A DNA stretch of 64,000 bases from Streptomyces qinglanensis (GCF_900111245.1 NZ_FOGO01000018.1:62001-126000); one strand, 5' to 3'; positions 18,617 to 27,174 are shown, counted from the first letter of the stretch. The notes: generated by a model from the letters alone, not told the origin. Program-made: numbers and translations.

Positions 18617-19795
18617 TCACGCCCGTGCGGGCAGATCCCAGCGGGTGCCGTCGGGGATGTGCCAGGCGTAGACGCTTCCGTCCGGTTCGCGGGCGTAGCC
18701 GAACCGGTCCTGTGAGGGGCGCCCCGCGTCGTTCCACCACCGCCAGGCCGCTTCGACCTGCTGCCACAGATCCCGCACCCCGCCGTGCGTGACGGTGGCG
18801 GGGGCGTCGGCGAGGGGCGCGCGAGCCCAGGAGCCGTCGGGGTGCTGGAGCTGGAGCGCCACGGCACCGGCTTCGTCGACGTGGTGGACGAGTTGGGTGC
18901 GGGGCAGGTGGAAGGCGAGGAGCAGGCGGAAAGGGTAGCTGGCCCGGATGTCGGCCGCGGTGACCGTTGTCGGGCGGGTGCCGGCGGTAGGTGCCCGGTC
19001 GGGCCACCGGGGCGCCGGATAGCTGGTCGCGTCCGTGCGGGCGGCCATGAAGCGTCCGCAGGTCGCGGTGAAGTGCCCGACGGCGCTGCGGGCGTCGTCC
19101 ACGCCGAGTCTGACGAGTCCGCCTTCGATACCGAGGTCGAGGTCGGTGACGAGGAGTGTGCCGGGCTTGCTGTGGTCGAGCCATGCGTCGGGGACGGCCG
19201 GTACGGAGCAGGTGGCGATGATCCGGTCGAACGTGCCACCGGCAGGGTGCCCGAGGGAGCCGTTGCCGGCCGCGAGTCGCGGCACGTAGCCGGCCTCGGC
19301 GAGGCGCTGCCGCGCGGTCTCGACAAGTCCGGGGTCGACATCGACCGAGTGCACCGGTCCGCCGAGCCGATGGCTGAGCAGGGCGGCGTTGTAGCCGGTG
19401 CCGGTGCCGATCTCCAGCACGCGGTTTCCGTCCTCGACGGCCAGATCTTCGAGCATGCGGGCCATCAGGCTCGGCAGGGTGCTGGAGGAGGTGGGAATGC
19501 CGGTCCATGCCGTCTCGTCGACCTGTTCGGCGGTGGTCGGGTCGAGCGCGGTCACGAGGGTCTGGTCGCGGTACACGGCGGCGAGGTCGGCGTCCGTGCC
19601 GGTGGCCCGCCGCTCACGCCAGACGGTGATGCCGCGCGCGTCGGTCTCCTGCTCGTACCAGCGGGGCACGAACAGGTGCCGGGGAACGTCGGCGAAGGCG
19701 GCGGCCCAGGAGCGGGTGCGGATCGCACCTGCTGCGGTGAGCTGGTGGGCGAGAGCCTCCCTGTGCGGGCGGGCGCGGTCGGGGGAGTCGTTCAT
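18617..19795 (-). CDS. PIMT-like methyltransferase of a graspetide cluster
   Basis: Homologous to protein-L-isoaspartate O-methyltransferase: motif I VLEIGTGTGYNAALLSHRLG and an upstream PIMT N-terminal half (VPRHLFVPRWYE). An extra C-terminal domain of about 180 residues (PFRLLLAFHLPRTQLVHHVD...) is the arrangement described for ATP-grasp peptide maturase system methyltransferases. In characterised graspetides such enzymes methylate an Asp of the modified peptide so that it closes to an aspartimide. ATG 19795 overlaps the ATP-grasp stop (ATGA), so they are coupled. 392 aa and intact. Confidence 0.88.
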   Translation of the reverse strand: MNDSPDRARPHREALAHQLTAAGAIRTRSWAAAFADVPRHLFVPRWYEQETDARGITVWRERRATGTDADLAAVYRDQTLVTALDPTTAEQVDETAWTGIPTSSSTLPSLMARMLEDLAVEDGNRVLEIGTGTGYNAALLSHRLGGPVHSVDVDPGLVETARQRLAEAGYVPRLAAGNGSLGHPAGGTFDRIIATCSVPAVPDAWLDHSKPGTLLVTDLDLGIEGGLVRLGVDDARSAVGHFTATCGRFMAARTDATSYPAPRWPDRAPTAGTRPTTVTAADIRASYPFRLLLAFHLPRTQLVHHVDEAGAVALQLQHPDGSWARAPLADAPATVTHGGVRDLWQQVEAAWRWWNDAGRPSQDRFGYAREPDGSVYAWHIPDGTRWDLPARA

Positions 19796-20751
19796 GAAGC
19801 TCCTTGCAACTCGTCGGCGATGGCCTGGGCGAGAGGGAGGCCGGTCGCGTGCTCGATCCAGTCCCACTGTCCGCACGGGTTCGCTTCCAGGAACGTCCAT
19901 GTGCCGTCCGGGGTGACGACGAAGTCGAAGGCGGCGAACCGGAGGTCGAGCCGACGCAGGTACCGTCGCACGCCCTCGGCGGTCGCATCCGGGACCGTGG
20001 TGGCCTGGTAGGTGAGGGAGGCGTAGTCGCTGCGCCAGTCGATGTGTCCAGCGCTGCCGGCGGCGTGGACCTCAGCGGCGAACAGCCGCTCGCCGACGGC
20101 GGTGAGTCGTACCTCGTGTGCCTTGTCGACCCATGCTTGGAAGAGGTGTGCGGTGGTGTCGATGCCTCGCAGATCGGCGAGATCCGCTGCGGAGAGACGG
20201 CGGGTGTAGACGGTCTTGAGCTGATCGCCTTCGATGAATACGGGGGTTGCCACTGGCTTGCAGACGACCCGGCCTCCCACCTCACCGACGAACGTGCGAA
20301 CGGCGGCCGGGTTGTTGGTGATGAGCGTTGCGGGCACGGTGAGGCCGGCCGTGCGTGCGGTGGCGAGTTGGAGCGGCTTGTACTCCGCGCGGGACATGGC
20401 GGCCGGATGGGACATCCAGCGGCAGTCGAGAGCGGTGATGATGCCGCCGAGACCGGCGCGGGCCTGCGCGGCGGCGAAGCGCCTTTCGGGCTCGGACATG
20501 GCGGGCAGGTCGAAGGGGTTCGGGGCGCGGTAGTAGACGGCGGAGATATCGGCCAGGTCGACGGCGCGGTGTGCGGTGGTGAGCCCGCCGGACCACCCTC
20601 GCCGGGCGTCGATGCGCCCGGCGAGGGACAGCTCTTGCGGGAACTGCGCGGTGTCCATCCGGAACACCTCCGCACCACCGTCCGTGAGTGCCTTGACGAC
20701 GCGGTCCGTGGGCCAGTCGTCCTGCGCTGCAATCACGAGCACGGCGGGCAT
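19792..20751 (-). CDS. ATP-grasp RiPP maturase (graspetide ligase)
   Basis: This 319-aa ATP-grasp ligase is expected to join Asp/Glu side chains of the precursor to Ser/Thr/Lys side chains through ester or amide bonds. Visible parts are the N-terminal MPAVLVIAAQDDWPTDRVV, the middle KPLQLATARTAGLTVPATLITNNP, the nucleotide-binding VVCKPVATPVF, and the metal site in FDFVVTPDGTWTFLEANPCG. ATG 20751 is the only Met at the homologous start; the open frame to 20925 crosses the precursor gene. It begins 7 bp after the precursor stop and overlaps the methyltransferase start by 4 bases. Confidence 0.9.
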   Translation of the reverse strand: MPAVLVIAAQDDWPTDRVVKALTDGGAEVFRMDTAQFPQELSLAGRIDARRGWSGGLTTAHRAVDLADISAVYYRAPNPFDLPAMSEPERRFAAAQARAGLGGIITALDCRWMSHPAAMSRAEYKPLQLATARTAGLTVPATLITNNPAAVRTFVGEVGGRVVCKPVATPVFIEGDQLKTVYTRRLSAADLADLRGIDTTAHLFQAWVDKAHEVRLTAVGERLFAAEVHAAGSAGHIDWRSDYASLTYQATTVPDATAEGVRRYLRRLDLRFAAFDFVVTPDGTWTFLEANPCGQWDWIEHATGLPLAQAIADELQGAS

Positions 20752-20758
20752 GAGGGCA

Positions 20759-21058
20759 TCAGTCCTTCGGGCCCTCGTCCAACGGCGGCGGGTTCGTAGG
20801 GCTGCCGTCGGGGACGGTCGGGGTGTGGGTCTGCATGTAGGGGAGCGGGCCGTCGTACAGGCCGCGGGACATCTGCAACTCGTTGTCGTAGACCGCCGGG
20901 GGCCGCACGATCGCTTGCGCGGCATCGGGGACGCGCGCGAAGCGCAGCACCCACGGGCGGGTTTCCTCGCCGCTCGGTGGGGCGCTGCTGTGCGGGATGC
21001 GCCCGTGTCCGGGCGCGACCGGGAACGCTTCCCGGGGGTGTGAGATCAATGCCTGCAT
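20759..21058 (-). CDS. Graspetide precursor peptide
   Basis: A 99-aa peptide directly ahead of the ATP-grasp ligase. The leader carries the RPWVLRFARVP block expected of ATP-grasp-target RiPP precursors. The C-terminal core holds Thr-rich and acidic positions (MQTHTPTVPDG, then SPTNPPPLDEGPKD), which are plausible donors and acceptors for side-chain linkages. An Asp-Gly pair in the core is a candidate aspartimide site. Start ATG 21058 has GGAAGG 7 bases upstream. The ring connectivity cannot be read from sequence. Confidence 0.8.
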   Translation of the reverse strand: MQALISHPREAFPVAPGHGRIPHSSAPPSGEETRPWVLRFARVPDAAQAIVRPPAVYDNELQMSRGLYDGPLPYMQTHTPTVPDGSPTNPPPLDEGPKD

Positions 21059-21243
21059 CTTCCTGCCTTCCGGTAGATCCGGTAGATCCGGTAGAGGTGT
21101 CGCGACCCTGACCCGTCGGTCGCCATGGGTGGTGCGCTGGTGTGCCCCGGCCGACGGTGGTGTACGAGGAACTGCCCCCTGTCGGGAGCGGCCCGCCGGT
21201 GCCGGGATGTGCCGCGGGGGCGTCTCATTGACGCGGGCGGGAG

Positions 21244-21363
21244 TCATGAGGTGCTGCTGAGGGCGGCGGCGATGGTGAACCCGGTGCCGAAGCCGATCGC
21301 GAGCAGCAGGAACGGCGCGGCGATTCCGCAGGTGGTCATCACGCGGTGGCGGAGTCCGCGCAT
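21244..21363 (-). CDS. 39-aa membrane microprotein
   Basis: A short peptide with a basic start (MRGLRHR) and one hydrophobic helix (GIAAPFLLLAIGFGTGF). Its ATG shares one base with the upstream stop (TGATG), showing translational coupling to the 67-aa gene. It lies between the XRE-led genes and the graspetide precursor on the same strand. I do not recognise a family. It could be an immunity, export-accessory or signalling peptide; this is conjecture from position. Confidence 0.55.
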   Translation of the reverse strand: MRGLRHRVMTTCGIAAPFLLLAIGFGTGFTIAAALSSTS

Positions 21364-21566
21364 CACGGGGAAGCCTTTCGATTTGCGGCCCGCTGACGTT
21401 CGTCGTCCTCGCGGGCGATCTCCTCGGCGTGTGGTCGGCACGCGTACATGCGTCCTGTCAGCGGGCCGGATCCGGGTGGGCCGCCGTCCGGCCCGGTGTA
21501 GCTCCCACCGGAGGTCTCGAACACGACGACGGTCCCTCGCATGCGGCATCGGACACAGCGGTTCAC
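21363..21566 (-). CDS. 67-aa small protein with CxxC motif
   Basis: Begins at GTG 21566, overlapping the upstream 155-aa gene by 4 bases (GTGA). The N-terminus NRCVRCRMRGT has a CxxC pair and a third Cys follows (MYACRPH), which could form a zinc site with the nearby His. The C-terminus is charged. No family recognised. Coupled at both ends, so it belongs to one transcript with its neighbours. Confidence 0.6.
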   Translation of the reverse strand: MNRCVRCRMRGTVVVFETSGGSYTGPDGGPPGSGPLTGRMYACRPHAEEIAREDDERQRAANRKASP

Positions 21567-22030
21567 GACTCGGCCTCCGTCCGCTGTTCGCCGACGGCGG
21601 TGGCCAGCGCCGCGTGCAGCGTGGCGGGCCGGGTGAGGTGTCGGTCGTGCGGCTCGCGAATCCAGTAGGGGCCGGGGCCGCCGGTGCGACCGGTGGGCGG
21701 GATCTCGACATAGCAGGCCGTGCCGTACGTCGTCACCTGCGGAAGCGGCTCCCACACGGTGACCGCACCAGGGGGGAGGAGCCAGTACAGGTCGCCGTTG
21801 TACGGGTCCCGGATGACAGCGCCTGCTTCGTCGCCGAGCGCCGCAAGGGCGGGCCGGGCGAGGTGCGAGGGGGCGCGCACCGCGTCCCATGCGATCCCCG
21901 CGGGCTGCATCTGCGAATCGGTGCCGTTCGGCGGTATCCACGGCACGGCGGGAGGCATGGCTCCGGCCGCGGCTGCCGCGATGTCGGCGCGGCGGGCGCG
22001 GTCTTGCGAGGTTCTGTTCGTGATCGGCAC
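21563..22030 (-). CDS. Conserved hypothetical protein (155 aa)
   Basis: A GTG-started soluble protein. Its middle (PALAALGDEAGAVIRDPYNG then LYWLLPPGAVTVW) and later PGPYWIREPHDRHLT resemble a family I recall as hypothetical proteins near XRE regulators in Streptomyces. No catalytic motif is apparent. It heads the coupled 155-67-39 aa gene set divided from the XRE gene by about 110 bp of operator-like sequence. Confidence 0.65.
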   Translation of the reverse strand: MPITNRTSQDRARRADIAAAAAGAMPPAVPWIPPNGTDSQMQPAGIAWDAVRAPSHLARPALAALGDEAGAVIRDPYNGDLYWLLPPGAVTVWEPLPQVTTYGTACYVEIPPTGRTGGPGPYWIREPHDRHLTRPATLHAALATAVGEQRTEAES

Positions 22031-22048
22031 GGGTACCCCCGGCGCGTA

Positions 22049-22136
22049 GGTGACTGGTGGTCACCGAACGTAGGCGCACCGGGAGGTCGAGCGGTATGGC
22101 ACTTGTCGTACCTGAGTAACGGAAGTACCACTGAGT
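22049..22136. promoter_or_regulatory. Repeats ahead of the graspetide-associated genes
   Basis: An inverted repeat GGTGAC-N5-GTCACC lies at 22049-22065. Two direct repeats, GTACCTGAGT at 22108 and GTACCACTGAGT at 22125, are 17 bp apart. They lie in the only gap between the XRE gene and the 155-aa gene, so they are candidate regulator-binding sites. Confidence 0.4.
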
Positions 22137-22140
22137 GTTA

Positions 22141-23319
22141 CTAGGCGGGTACGCCGATCGCGTCGGCAAGGTCGCGCATTTCCGGAGTGAGGGTGCGACG
22201 GCGGCCGATGATCCGCCCCATGATGTCCCGGGCGTACCTCTGCTGCGGGAGCCAATCCGGCTGCTCGCCTCGGACCCGTTGCAGTACGTCGATGGCGTCT
22301 CCGTACTGGCGCATGGTCGCGTGTGCGTTCGCCACGTCGAGCAGGTGTCGGGCCCGATTGCTGCCGGTCGTCCGGCCCTGCGGCATGTGGGCGGCGAGTT
22401 TGAGCACGTGGTCGGGACGGTCGGTCACCGAGGCGTGCTCGACGCGGTGCTGAGCGACCGTCACCGGACCGAAAGTGCGCAGATTGTCGACTCCGGCCAC
22501 GTCTTCGCGGCCGACCGCGACAGCCGCCGAGCGGGCGAGACGCAGGGCGTCGGCTGCCTCGCCGGGGCGGTTGTCGCGTACGGCAGCGCCCGCGGTGCGT
22601 AGCAGCAGCCACCCCCAGCCGGCGAGCTCGCCGGCTGTGGCGCGGGACATGCGAGGCTCGGTGTCGTCGGCCCAACGGGCGGCCAGTTCCCGCGCCTCGG
22701 TGAGTCGGCCCATGCGGAGCAACAGCCAACAGTGCGTGTTGACGGTGGCTGCACCATCGAGACGATCACTGGCGGTGTCAAGAGCTCGTTCGAGGGCAGC
22801 CGCTGCGGCGTCGTACTGGCGGGTCTGCGTCAGGAGCCATCCGGCGAGCTGCAACACGCGGACCTGTACGGCGCGGGTGCGGGGACCGTCTTCGGTGAGG
22901 GCATCGGCGTCGCGCAGCAGTGCCGGGAGGACAGCGGCCAGCCCGGCGAGGTCGGCGGCGACGACCAGTGGTTCGGCGGCGTCGAGGGCGGTAGCGACTC
23001 CGGTTGTGGTGGGCTCGTCGTCGAGTTGGTCGGTCGGCGGTGCGAGCAGGGCTGCGCGCACGGGCGCCCACCGGTCGACGGTGACGGGGTCGGCGTCGTC
23101 GGCATCACGCCGCAGCAGGCGGCCTGTGGGCACGCGGAGGGCGTAGGCGAGACGCCGGGCGGTCTCCATACGGGTATCGCCGTACTCGCCCTGTTCCAGC
23201 TTCCGCACCAGCGACAGGGAGACGCCAGCGGCGGTGGAGAGATCGCGTTGCGTCATGCCTCGGCGTTTGCGGATGTCCCGCAGGCGTTCGCCGATATGTG
23301 TGTCGGTGTGCTCGGGCAT
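22141..23319 (-). CDS. XRE-type regulator with TPR-like domain
   Basis: A 392-aa regulator. The helix-turn-helix is at about residues 10-65 (RLRDIRKRRGMTQRDLSTAAGVSLSLVRKLEQGEYG). Helical repeats resembling TPRs fill the rest (RAVQVRVLQLAGWLLTQTRQYDAAAAALERAL..., DVANAHATMRQYGDAIDVLQRV). Regulators of this architecture commonly sit beside Streptomyces RiPP genes and may respond to a small peptide. A GGAG site precedes the ATG. It is the first gene of the minus-strand block leading to the graspetide genes. Confidence 0.85.
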   Translation of the reverse strand: MPEHTDTHIGERLRDIRKRRGMTQRDLSTAAGVSLSLVRKLEQGEYGDTRMETARRLAYALRVPTGRLLRRDADDADPVTVDRWAPVRAALLAPPTDQLDDEPTTTGVATALDAAEPLVVAADLAGLAAVLPALLRDADALTEDGPRTRAVQVRVLQLAGWLLTQTRQYDAAAAALERALDTASDRLDGAATVNTHCWLLLRMGRLTEARELAARWADDTEPRMSRATAGELAGWGWLLLRTAGAAVRDNRPGEAADALRLARSAAVAVGREDVAGVDNLRTFGPVTVAQHRVEHASVTDRPDHVLKLAAHMPQGRTTGSNRARHLLDVANAHATMRQYGDAIDVLQRVRGEQPDWLPQQRYARDIMGRIIGRRRTLTPEMRDLADAIGVPA

Positions 23320-23555
23320 TGTGAGCGCTCCGTTCTCGGACTCGACACTGGGAACGGTACGCCCGCCGCGTTGCCGGTGGTAGTTCGCAGCCTCCGCTCG
23401 GTGACCGCGGGGGTGCTACCCGACCGACGACGGAAGCGGCTCTGTCTGCTGCCCGTCGGGGCTGTACGCGGCCTCCTGCGTAGGTCGAGCGAAGCGGGAA
23501 AGTCTGTGAGTACAGATTGATTCGGTGATCACACGAACAGGTGCCCCCGGCGCAC

Positions 23556-24995
23556 TCAGACCGCGGGCTCCGCGGGTGCCGTCGGCGCCTCCGCGGAGGC
23601 AGGTTGCTCCGCGGAAGCGGCATCCGCGGAGACGGGTTGCTCCGCGGAGACGACCTCCGCGGAGACGACCTCCGCGGAAGGCGGTGCCTCCGCGGACGCG
23701 GCCTCCGCGGAGGAGTGCACCGGCTCCGGGGCGGGGTGGGCCCGCATGCTGCGGAGCAGCAGCGCGTAGCCGAGGGCGGCGAGGGTGCCCACTACGGCGC
23801 TGGCGGTCCACAGGGTGTCGGCGCCGAAATGGTCGATGACGGCGCCGCCCAGCAGGGGTGCGCCGAGGGAGGCGACGGACCAGGAGAGGGCGTAGACGCC
23901 CTGGTAGCGGCCCCGGCCGTGGGTGGGCGAGAGCTGGACGACCAGGCCCATCTGGGTGGGGGCGTTGATCATCTCGCCGAGTGTCCAGACGGCGACGGCG
24001 AGCGCGTAGAAGGCGGCCGATGCGGCGAACGCGTTCAGTCCGAAGCCGTATCCGGTCAGCAGCGCGGAGACGATCAGCAGTTTGGCCGGGTCGCGGTTCT
24101 GGATGAAGCGGGTGAGGGGGAGTTGGAGGAGCACTATCAGGACGCCGTTGAGGGCGATGACGGTGCCGAAGTCGGTGCTGGTGAGTCCCTGCTCGCCCAT
24201 GGAGATGGGGAGCGAGACGAACGCCTGCTGGATGAGGGTGGCCAGCAGCAGGTTGAGTGTGACGACGACCATGAAGCGCCGGTCGCGCAGCACCGTCCAC
24301 AGCGAGACGTTGCTGCTGCCGTCGGGCGGGGAGTCCGGCACCGCCTCGGAGGTTGTGTCGGCGGCGGGCGCCGGGGAGCCGGCCGTGGCGGGCCGGGACT
24401 CGGCCAGCTTCCGGAACGTGATCAGCGCGGTGGCCAGCACCATGGCCGCCTCGCCGAAGAACAGCAGGTGGTAGCTGTACTGGGCGATGAGCCCGGCGCT
24501 GGTGGAGGAGACGGCGAAGCCGAGGTTGATGGCCCAGTAGTTGAGCGAGAAGGCGCGGACCCGGTCCTCGGGGCGGACGATGTCGGCCATCATCGCCTGC
24601 ACGGCGGGCCGGGAGGCGTTGGTGGACATCCCCACGAGCGCGGCGACGAGCGCGATCGCCACCGGGTGCGTGACCAGGCCGAGGGAGGCGACGGAGACGG
24701 CCGTCGCCAACTGCGCGCCCAGCAGGGTCGGACGCCGCCCGATGCGGTCGGTCAGCACCCCGGCGCCGAGCGAGGAGACGACTCCGCCCAGGCCGTAGAG
24801 GGCGCCGACGAGACCGGCATACGAGGCGGAGTAGCCGCGGTCCAGGGTCAGATACAGCGCCAGGAACGTCGCCACGAAGGCGCCGAGCCGGTTGACGAGG
24901 GTGCTCGTCCACAGCCACCAGAACTGGCGGGGCAGCCCCCCGACGCTCTCGGCGGCGGCCCGCCGCACCTTGTCGAACGACACGTTCCCGGCCAT
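23556..24995 (-). CDS. MFS transporter with repetitive C-terminal tail
   Basis: A 479-aa drug-efflux-like MFS protein of about 12 helices with motif A between helices 2 and 3 (GVLTDRIGRRPTLLG) and a long cytoplasmic loop near 190-225. The last 55 residues are a tail of SAE repeats (ASAEAP, VVSAEVVSAEQ) encoded by repeated CTCCGCGGAG palindromes. The tail is not part of the MFS fold. The substrate is unknown. The divergent gene starts about 345 bp away, and a 19-bp palindrome lies between them. Confidence 0.85.
   Translation of the reverse strand: MAGNVSFDKVRRAAAESVGGLPRQFWWLWTSTLVNRLGAFVATFLALYLTLDRGYSASYAGLVGALYGLGGVVSSLGAGVLTDRIGRRPTLLGAQLATAVSVASLGLVTHPVAIALVAALVGMSTNASRPAVQAMMADIVRPEDRVRAFSLNYWAINLGFAVSSTSAGLIAQYSYHLLFFGEAAMVLATALITFRKLAESRPATAGSPAPAADTTSEAVPDSPPDGSSNVSLWTVLRDRRFMVVVTLNLLLATLIQQAFVSLPISMGEQGLTSTDFGTVIALNGVLIVLLQLPLTRFIQNRDPAKLLIVSALLTGYGFGLNAFAASAAFYALAVAVWTLGEMINAPTQMGLVVQLSPTHGRGRYQGVYALSWSVASLGAPLLGGAVIDHFGADTLWTASAVVGTLAALGYALLLRSMRAHPAPEPVHSSAEAASAEAPPSAEVVSAEVVSAEQPVSADAASAEQPASAEAPTAPAEPAV
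23577..23715. repeat. Array of CTCCGCGGAG palindromes
   Basis: About ten near-identical 10-bp palindromes (CTCCGCGGAG or one-base variants) at irregular 12-18-bp spacing, all inside the 3' coding end of the MFS gene. Confidence 0.8.
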
Positions 24996-25107
24996 GACCG
25001 CTCCCCCTGCGTGCCTGCACCCACCACGAAAGACCTACGCGGCGAAGACGTAAGCGGCTGAACCGCGTCGGGCACGTTACCCAGGGCGCTCTTGGGGCCG
25101 CCAGCGA

Positions 25108-25126
25108 ATTGACGGCTGCCGTCAAT
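25108..25126. promoter_or_regulatory. 19-bp perfect palindrome in a divergent promoter region
   Basis: ATTGACGG-CTG-CCGTCAAT lies between the MFS gene (start 24995, minus) and the membrane protein gene (start 25340, plus). It has operator-like symmetry. The rest of 24996-25339 is GC-rich repeats with no gene seen. Confidence 0.5.
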
Positions 25127-25339
25127 CGGCGGCCCGGGGCGGCGGACGGCCGGCGGCTCCGGGCGGCGGGCCGTGGGCGGCTCCGGGAGGCGGACGGTGG
25201 GCGGGTCCGGGGGCGGACGGTCCCGACGACCGGTTCCCGGGCGGCGGAGGCGATTGGTGCCCTCCGGGTTGGGCATCTGCTGTCCGGGAAGGCGCGGTCG
25301 CGTCGAGACCGCGCGGTGCCGGAGGGGGAGGGCGACGCA

Positions 25340-26905
25340 GTGGCCGAACAGGACAGCGGTGAACCGCCGGAGGGACTGACAGCAGCGGAGACGGGACTGT
25401 GGCACGCGTACCGGAACGGCAACGCGTACGACCTGCGGGTCGGGGACCCGGCCCGGGACGACGCGCACGGCGACATCCCCTGGGGGCCCGAACGCACCGT
25501 CCGGGCCCGGGTGGTCTCGCTGCTGCTCCTCGGCGGACCGCCTCCGGTGCCCGGCAGGGCGCCCGCGCTGAAGCTGGCGGGCTGCCGCCTCACCGGGCCG
25601 CTCGACCTGTCGAACTCGGAGATCACCGTCCCCTTCGAACTGCGGCACTGCCGGTTGGAGGAGCCGTTACGGCTGGTCGACTGCCGAGCGGGCACGGTCA
25701 TTCTGCACCGGTGCCGGATACCGCGCCTGGAGGCGGAGCGGCTGGCCGTCGCCGGCGATCTGCGGCTGACCGGGAGTGACCTTGTGCACGGTCTGCTGCT
25801 GGCGCAGGCCCGCATCGGCGCGGATCTCGCCCTGGAGGAGGTGCGGTTGGGCAGCGCCGGGAGAGCCCGGGCGCTGGACGCCGACGGGCTGAACGTCACC
25901 CGGGACGTGGCGGCCGACCTGCTGCGGGCCACGGGCGAGCTGACCCTCCGGGCCGCGCGGGTGGGCGGCGCGGTGAGCCTGCGCGGATGCCTGCTGCGGC
26001 ATCCTGACGGCGGGCCGGTGCTCACCGCGCCCCGGCTCACCGTCGGGGAGGACCTCGTACTGGCCCCCGCTCCGCGCCGTCCGGGGGGCGGCTCTCCGTC
26101 CGCGCCGGACGGTCGGCCGCGGGTCGCACGCCTGCACGGCGGCGTCCAACTGGACGGCTCGACGCTCGGGGGTGCGTTGGACTTCCAGGACGCGGACCTG
26201 GAACTGGCAGCGGACCAGGAGTTCTCGTTGCGCTCCGTGCAGGCGGCGGAGCTGCGGTTCACGCCCCGGGCACCGGAGCGCGGCCGCGTGGTCCTCCAGG
26301 ACGCTTCCGTGCGCCGACTGGTCGACCGTCCGGACAGTTGGCCGAGCGACGGCCGACTGGTGCTGCGCGGCTTCACCTACGAACAGCTCGCGCCGGGAGC
26401 CCCCTTCCCGCTGGCCCGTCGGCTCGCGTGGGTGCGGGCGGCGACCCCGGAGTTCGCTCCCGAGCCCTACGACCGTCTCGCCGCCTGCCTCCAGGCCGGA
26501 GGCGAGGACGCGGACGCGCACACTGTCCTGCTCACCAAGCTCCGGCGGAGGCGGCGGACGCTCCCGCTGGCGTTCAGGGCCTGGGAACATGTCCAGGACG
26601 CGGTACTCGGCTACGGATACCGGCCCGGACGCGCGGTCCTGTGGCTCGGCCTGCTGCTGTCCGGAGGGACGGTGTGGTTCGCCCGCAACCCGCCGGCTGC
26701 GAACACGCCCGGTGAGGGGCCGCACTGGGTTCCTGCCATCTACACCCTCGATCTCCTGCTGCCGGTGCTGGACCTCGGGCAGGAGACGGCCTGGCGACCC
26801 GCCGGGCTCTCCCAGTGGGCAGCCCTGGCGCTGGTCGTGCTGGGCTGGCTGCTCGCCACGATCGTGACGGCGGGAGCGGCGGCCGTCGTCCTGCGCCGGA
26901 ACTGA
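25340..26905 (+). CDS. Membrane-anchored repeat protein, unknown function
   Basis: A 521-aa protein. Residues 60-330 are short repeats typical of right-handed beta-helices (LAGCRLTGPLDLSNSEITV, LVDCRAGTVILHRCRI, AARVGGAVSLRGCLL). Two C-terminal transmembrane helices follow (AVLWLGLLLSGGTVWF and ALALVVLGWLLATIVTAGAA), ending in Arg-rich residues. Homologues are often labelled membrane-associated oxidoreductase, but I see no redox motif. GTG 25340 follows GGAGGG; the open frame to 25109 runs into the palindrome region and is not supported. Confidence 0.75.
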   Translation: MAEQDSGEPPEGLTAAETGLWHAYRNGNAYDLRVGDPARDDAHGDIPWGPERTVRARVVSLLLLGGPPPVPGRAPALKLAGCRLTGPLDLSNSEITVPFELRHCRLEEPLRLVDCRAGTVILHRCRIPRLEAERLAVAGDLRLTGSDLVHGLLLAQARIGADLALEEVRLGSAGRARALDADGLNVTRDVAADLLRATGELTLRAARVGGAVSLRGCLLRHPDGGPVLTAPRLTVGEDLVLAPAPRRPGGGSPSAPDGRPRVARLHGGVQLDGSTLGGALDFQDADLELAADQEFSLRSVQAAELRFTPRAPERGRVVLQDASVRRLVDRPDSWPSDGRLVLRGFTYEQLAPGAPFPLARRLAWVRAATPEFAPEPYDRLAACLQAGGEDADAHTVLLTKLRRRRRTLPLAFRAWEHVQDAVLGYGYRPGRAVLWLGLLLSGGTVWFARNPPAANTPGEGPHWVPAIYTLDLLLPVLDLGQETAWRPAGLSQWAALALVVLGWLLATIVTAGAAAVVLRRN

Positions 26906-27112
26906 ACCCGGTCGGGCGGTGCGGGGCGGTGCGGGCGGCGCTCCGGAGCCGCTGAGCGGCTCCCCGGGTCCGGGCCGGGCCCGCGGGTCCGGGGTCCGCC
27001 GGTCCGGGGCCGTGGGTCCGGGGTCCGCCGGTCCGGGGCCGTGGGTCCTGGGCCGCCGGTCCGGAGCCCACCGTCCGGGGGCCCGGCGCCCGGCCGCTCG
27101 TGGGGCAGCAAC

Positions 27113-27174
27113 CATGTGCCGCCGTCGGAAACATGTGCCGCCGTCTGACCGCCCCCATGTGGCTCGGGCACATA
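27113..27174. promoter_or_regulatory. CATGTG-motif cluster upstream of the dehydrogenase
   Basis: Three CATGTG elements (27113, 27132, 27156). The last forms ATGTG-N7-CACAT with downstream bases. The 13-mer GCCCCCATGTGGC recurs upstream of the MHS transporter at 31920. Candidate operator of the GAF/PucR regulator encoded next door. Confidence 0.45.

Noticed and set aside
23416..26376. 986-codon minus-strand frame
   Set aside because: Runs out of frame through the MFS gene and antisense to the membrane protein gene; Arg/Ser-rich product with no recognisable domain.
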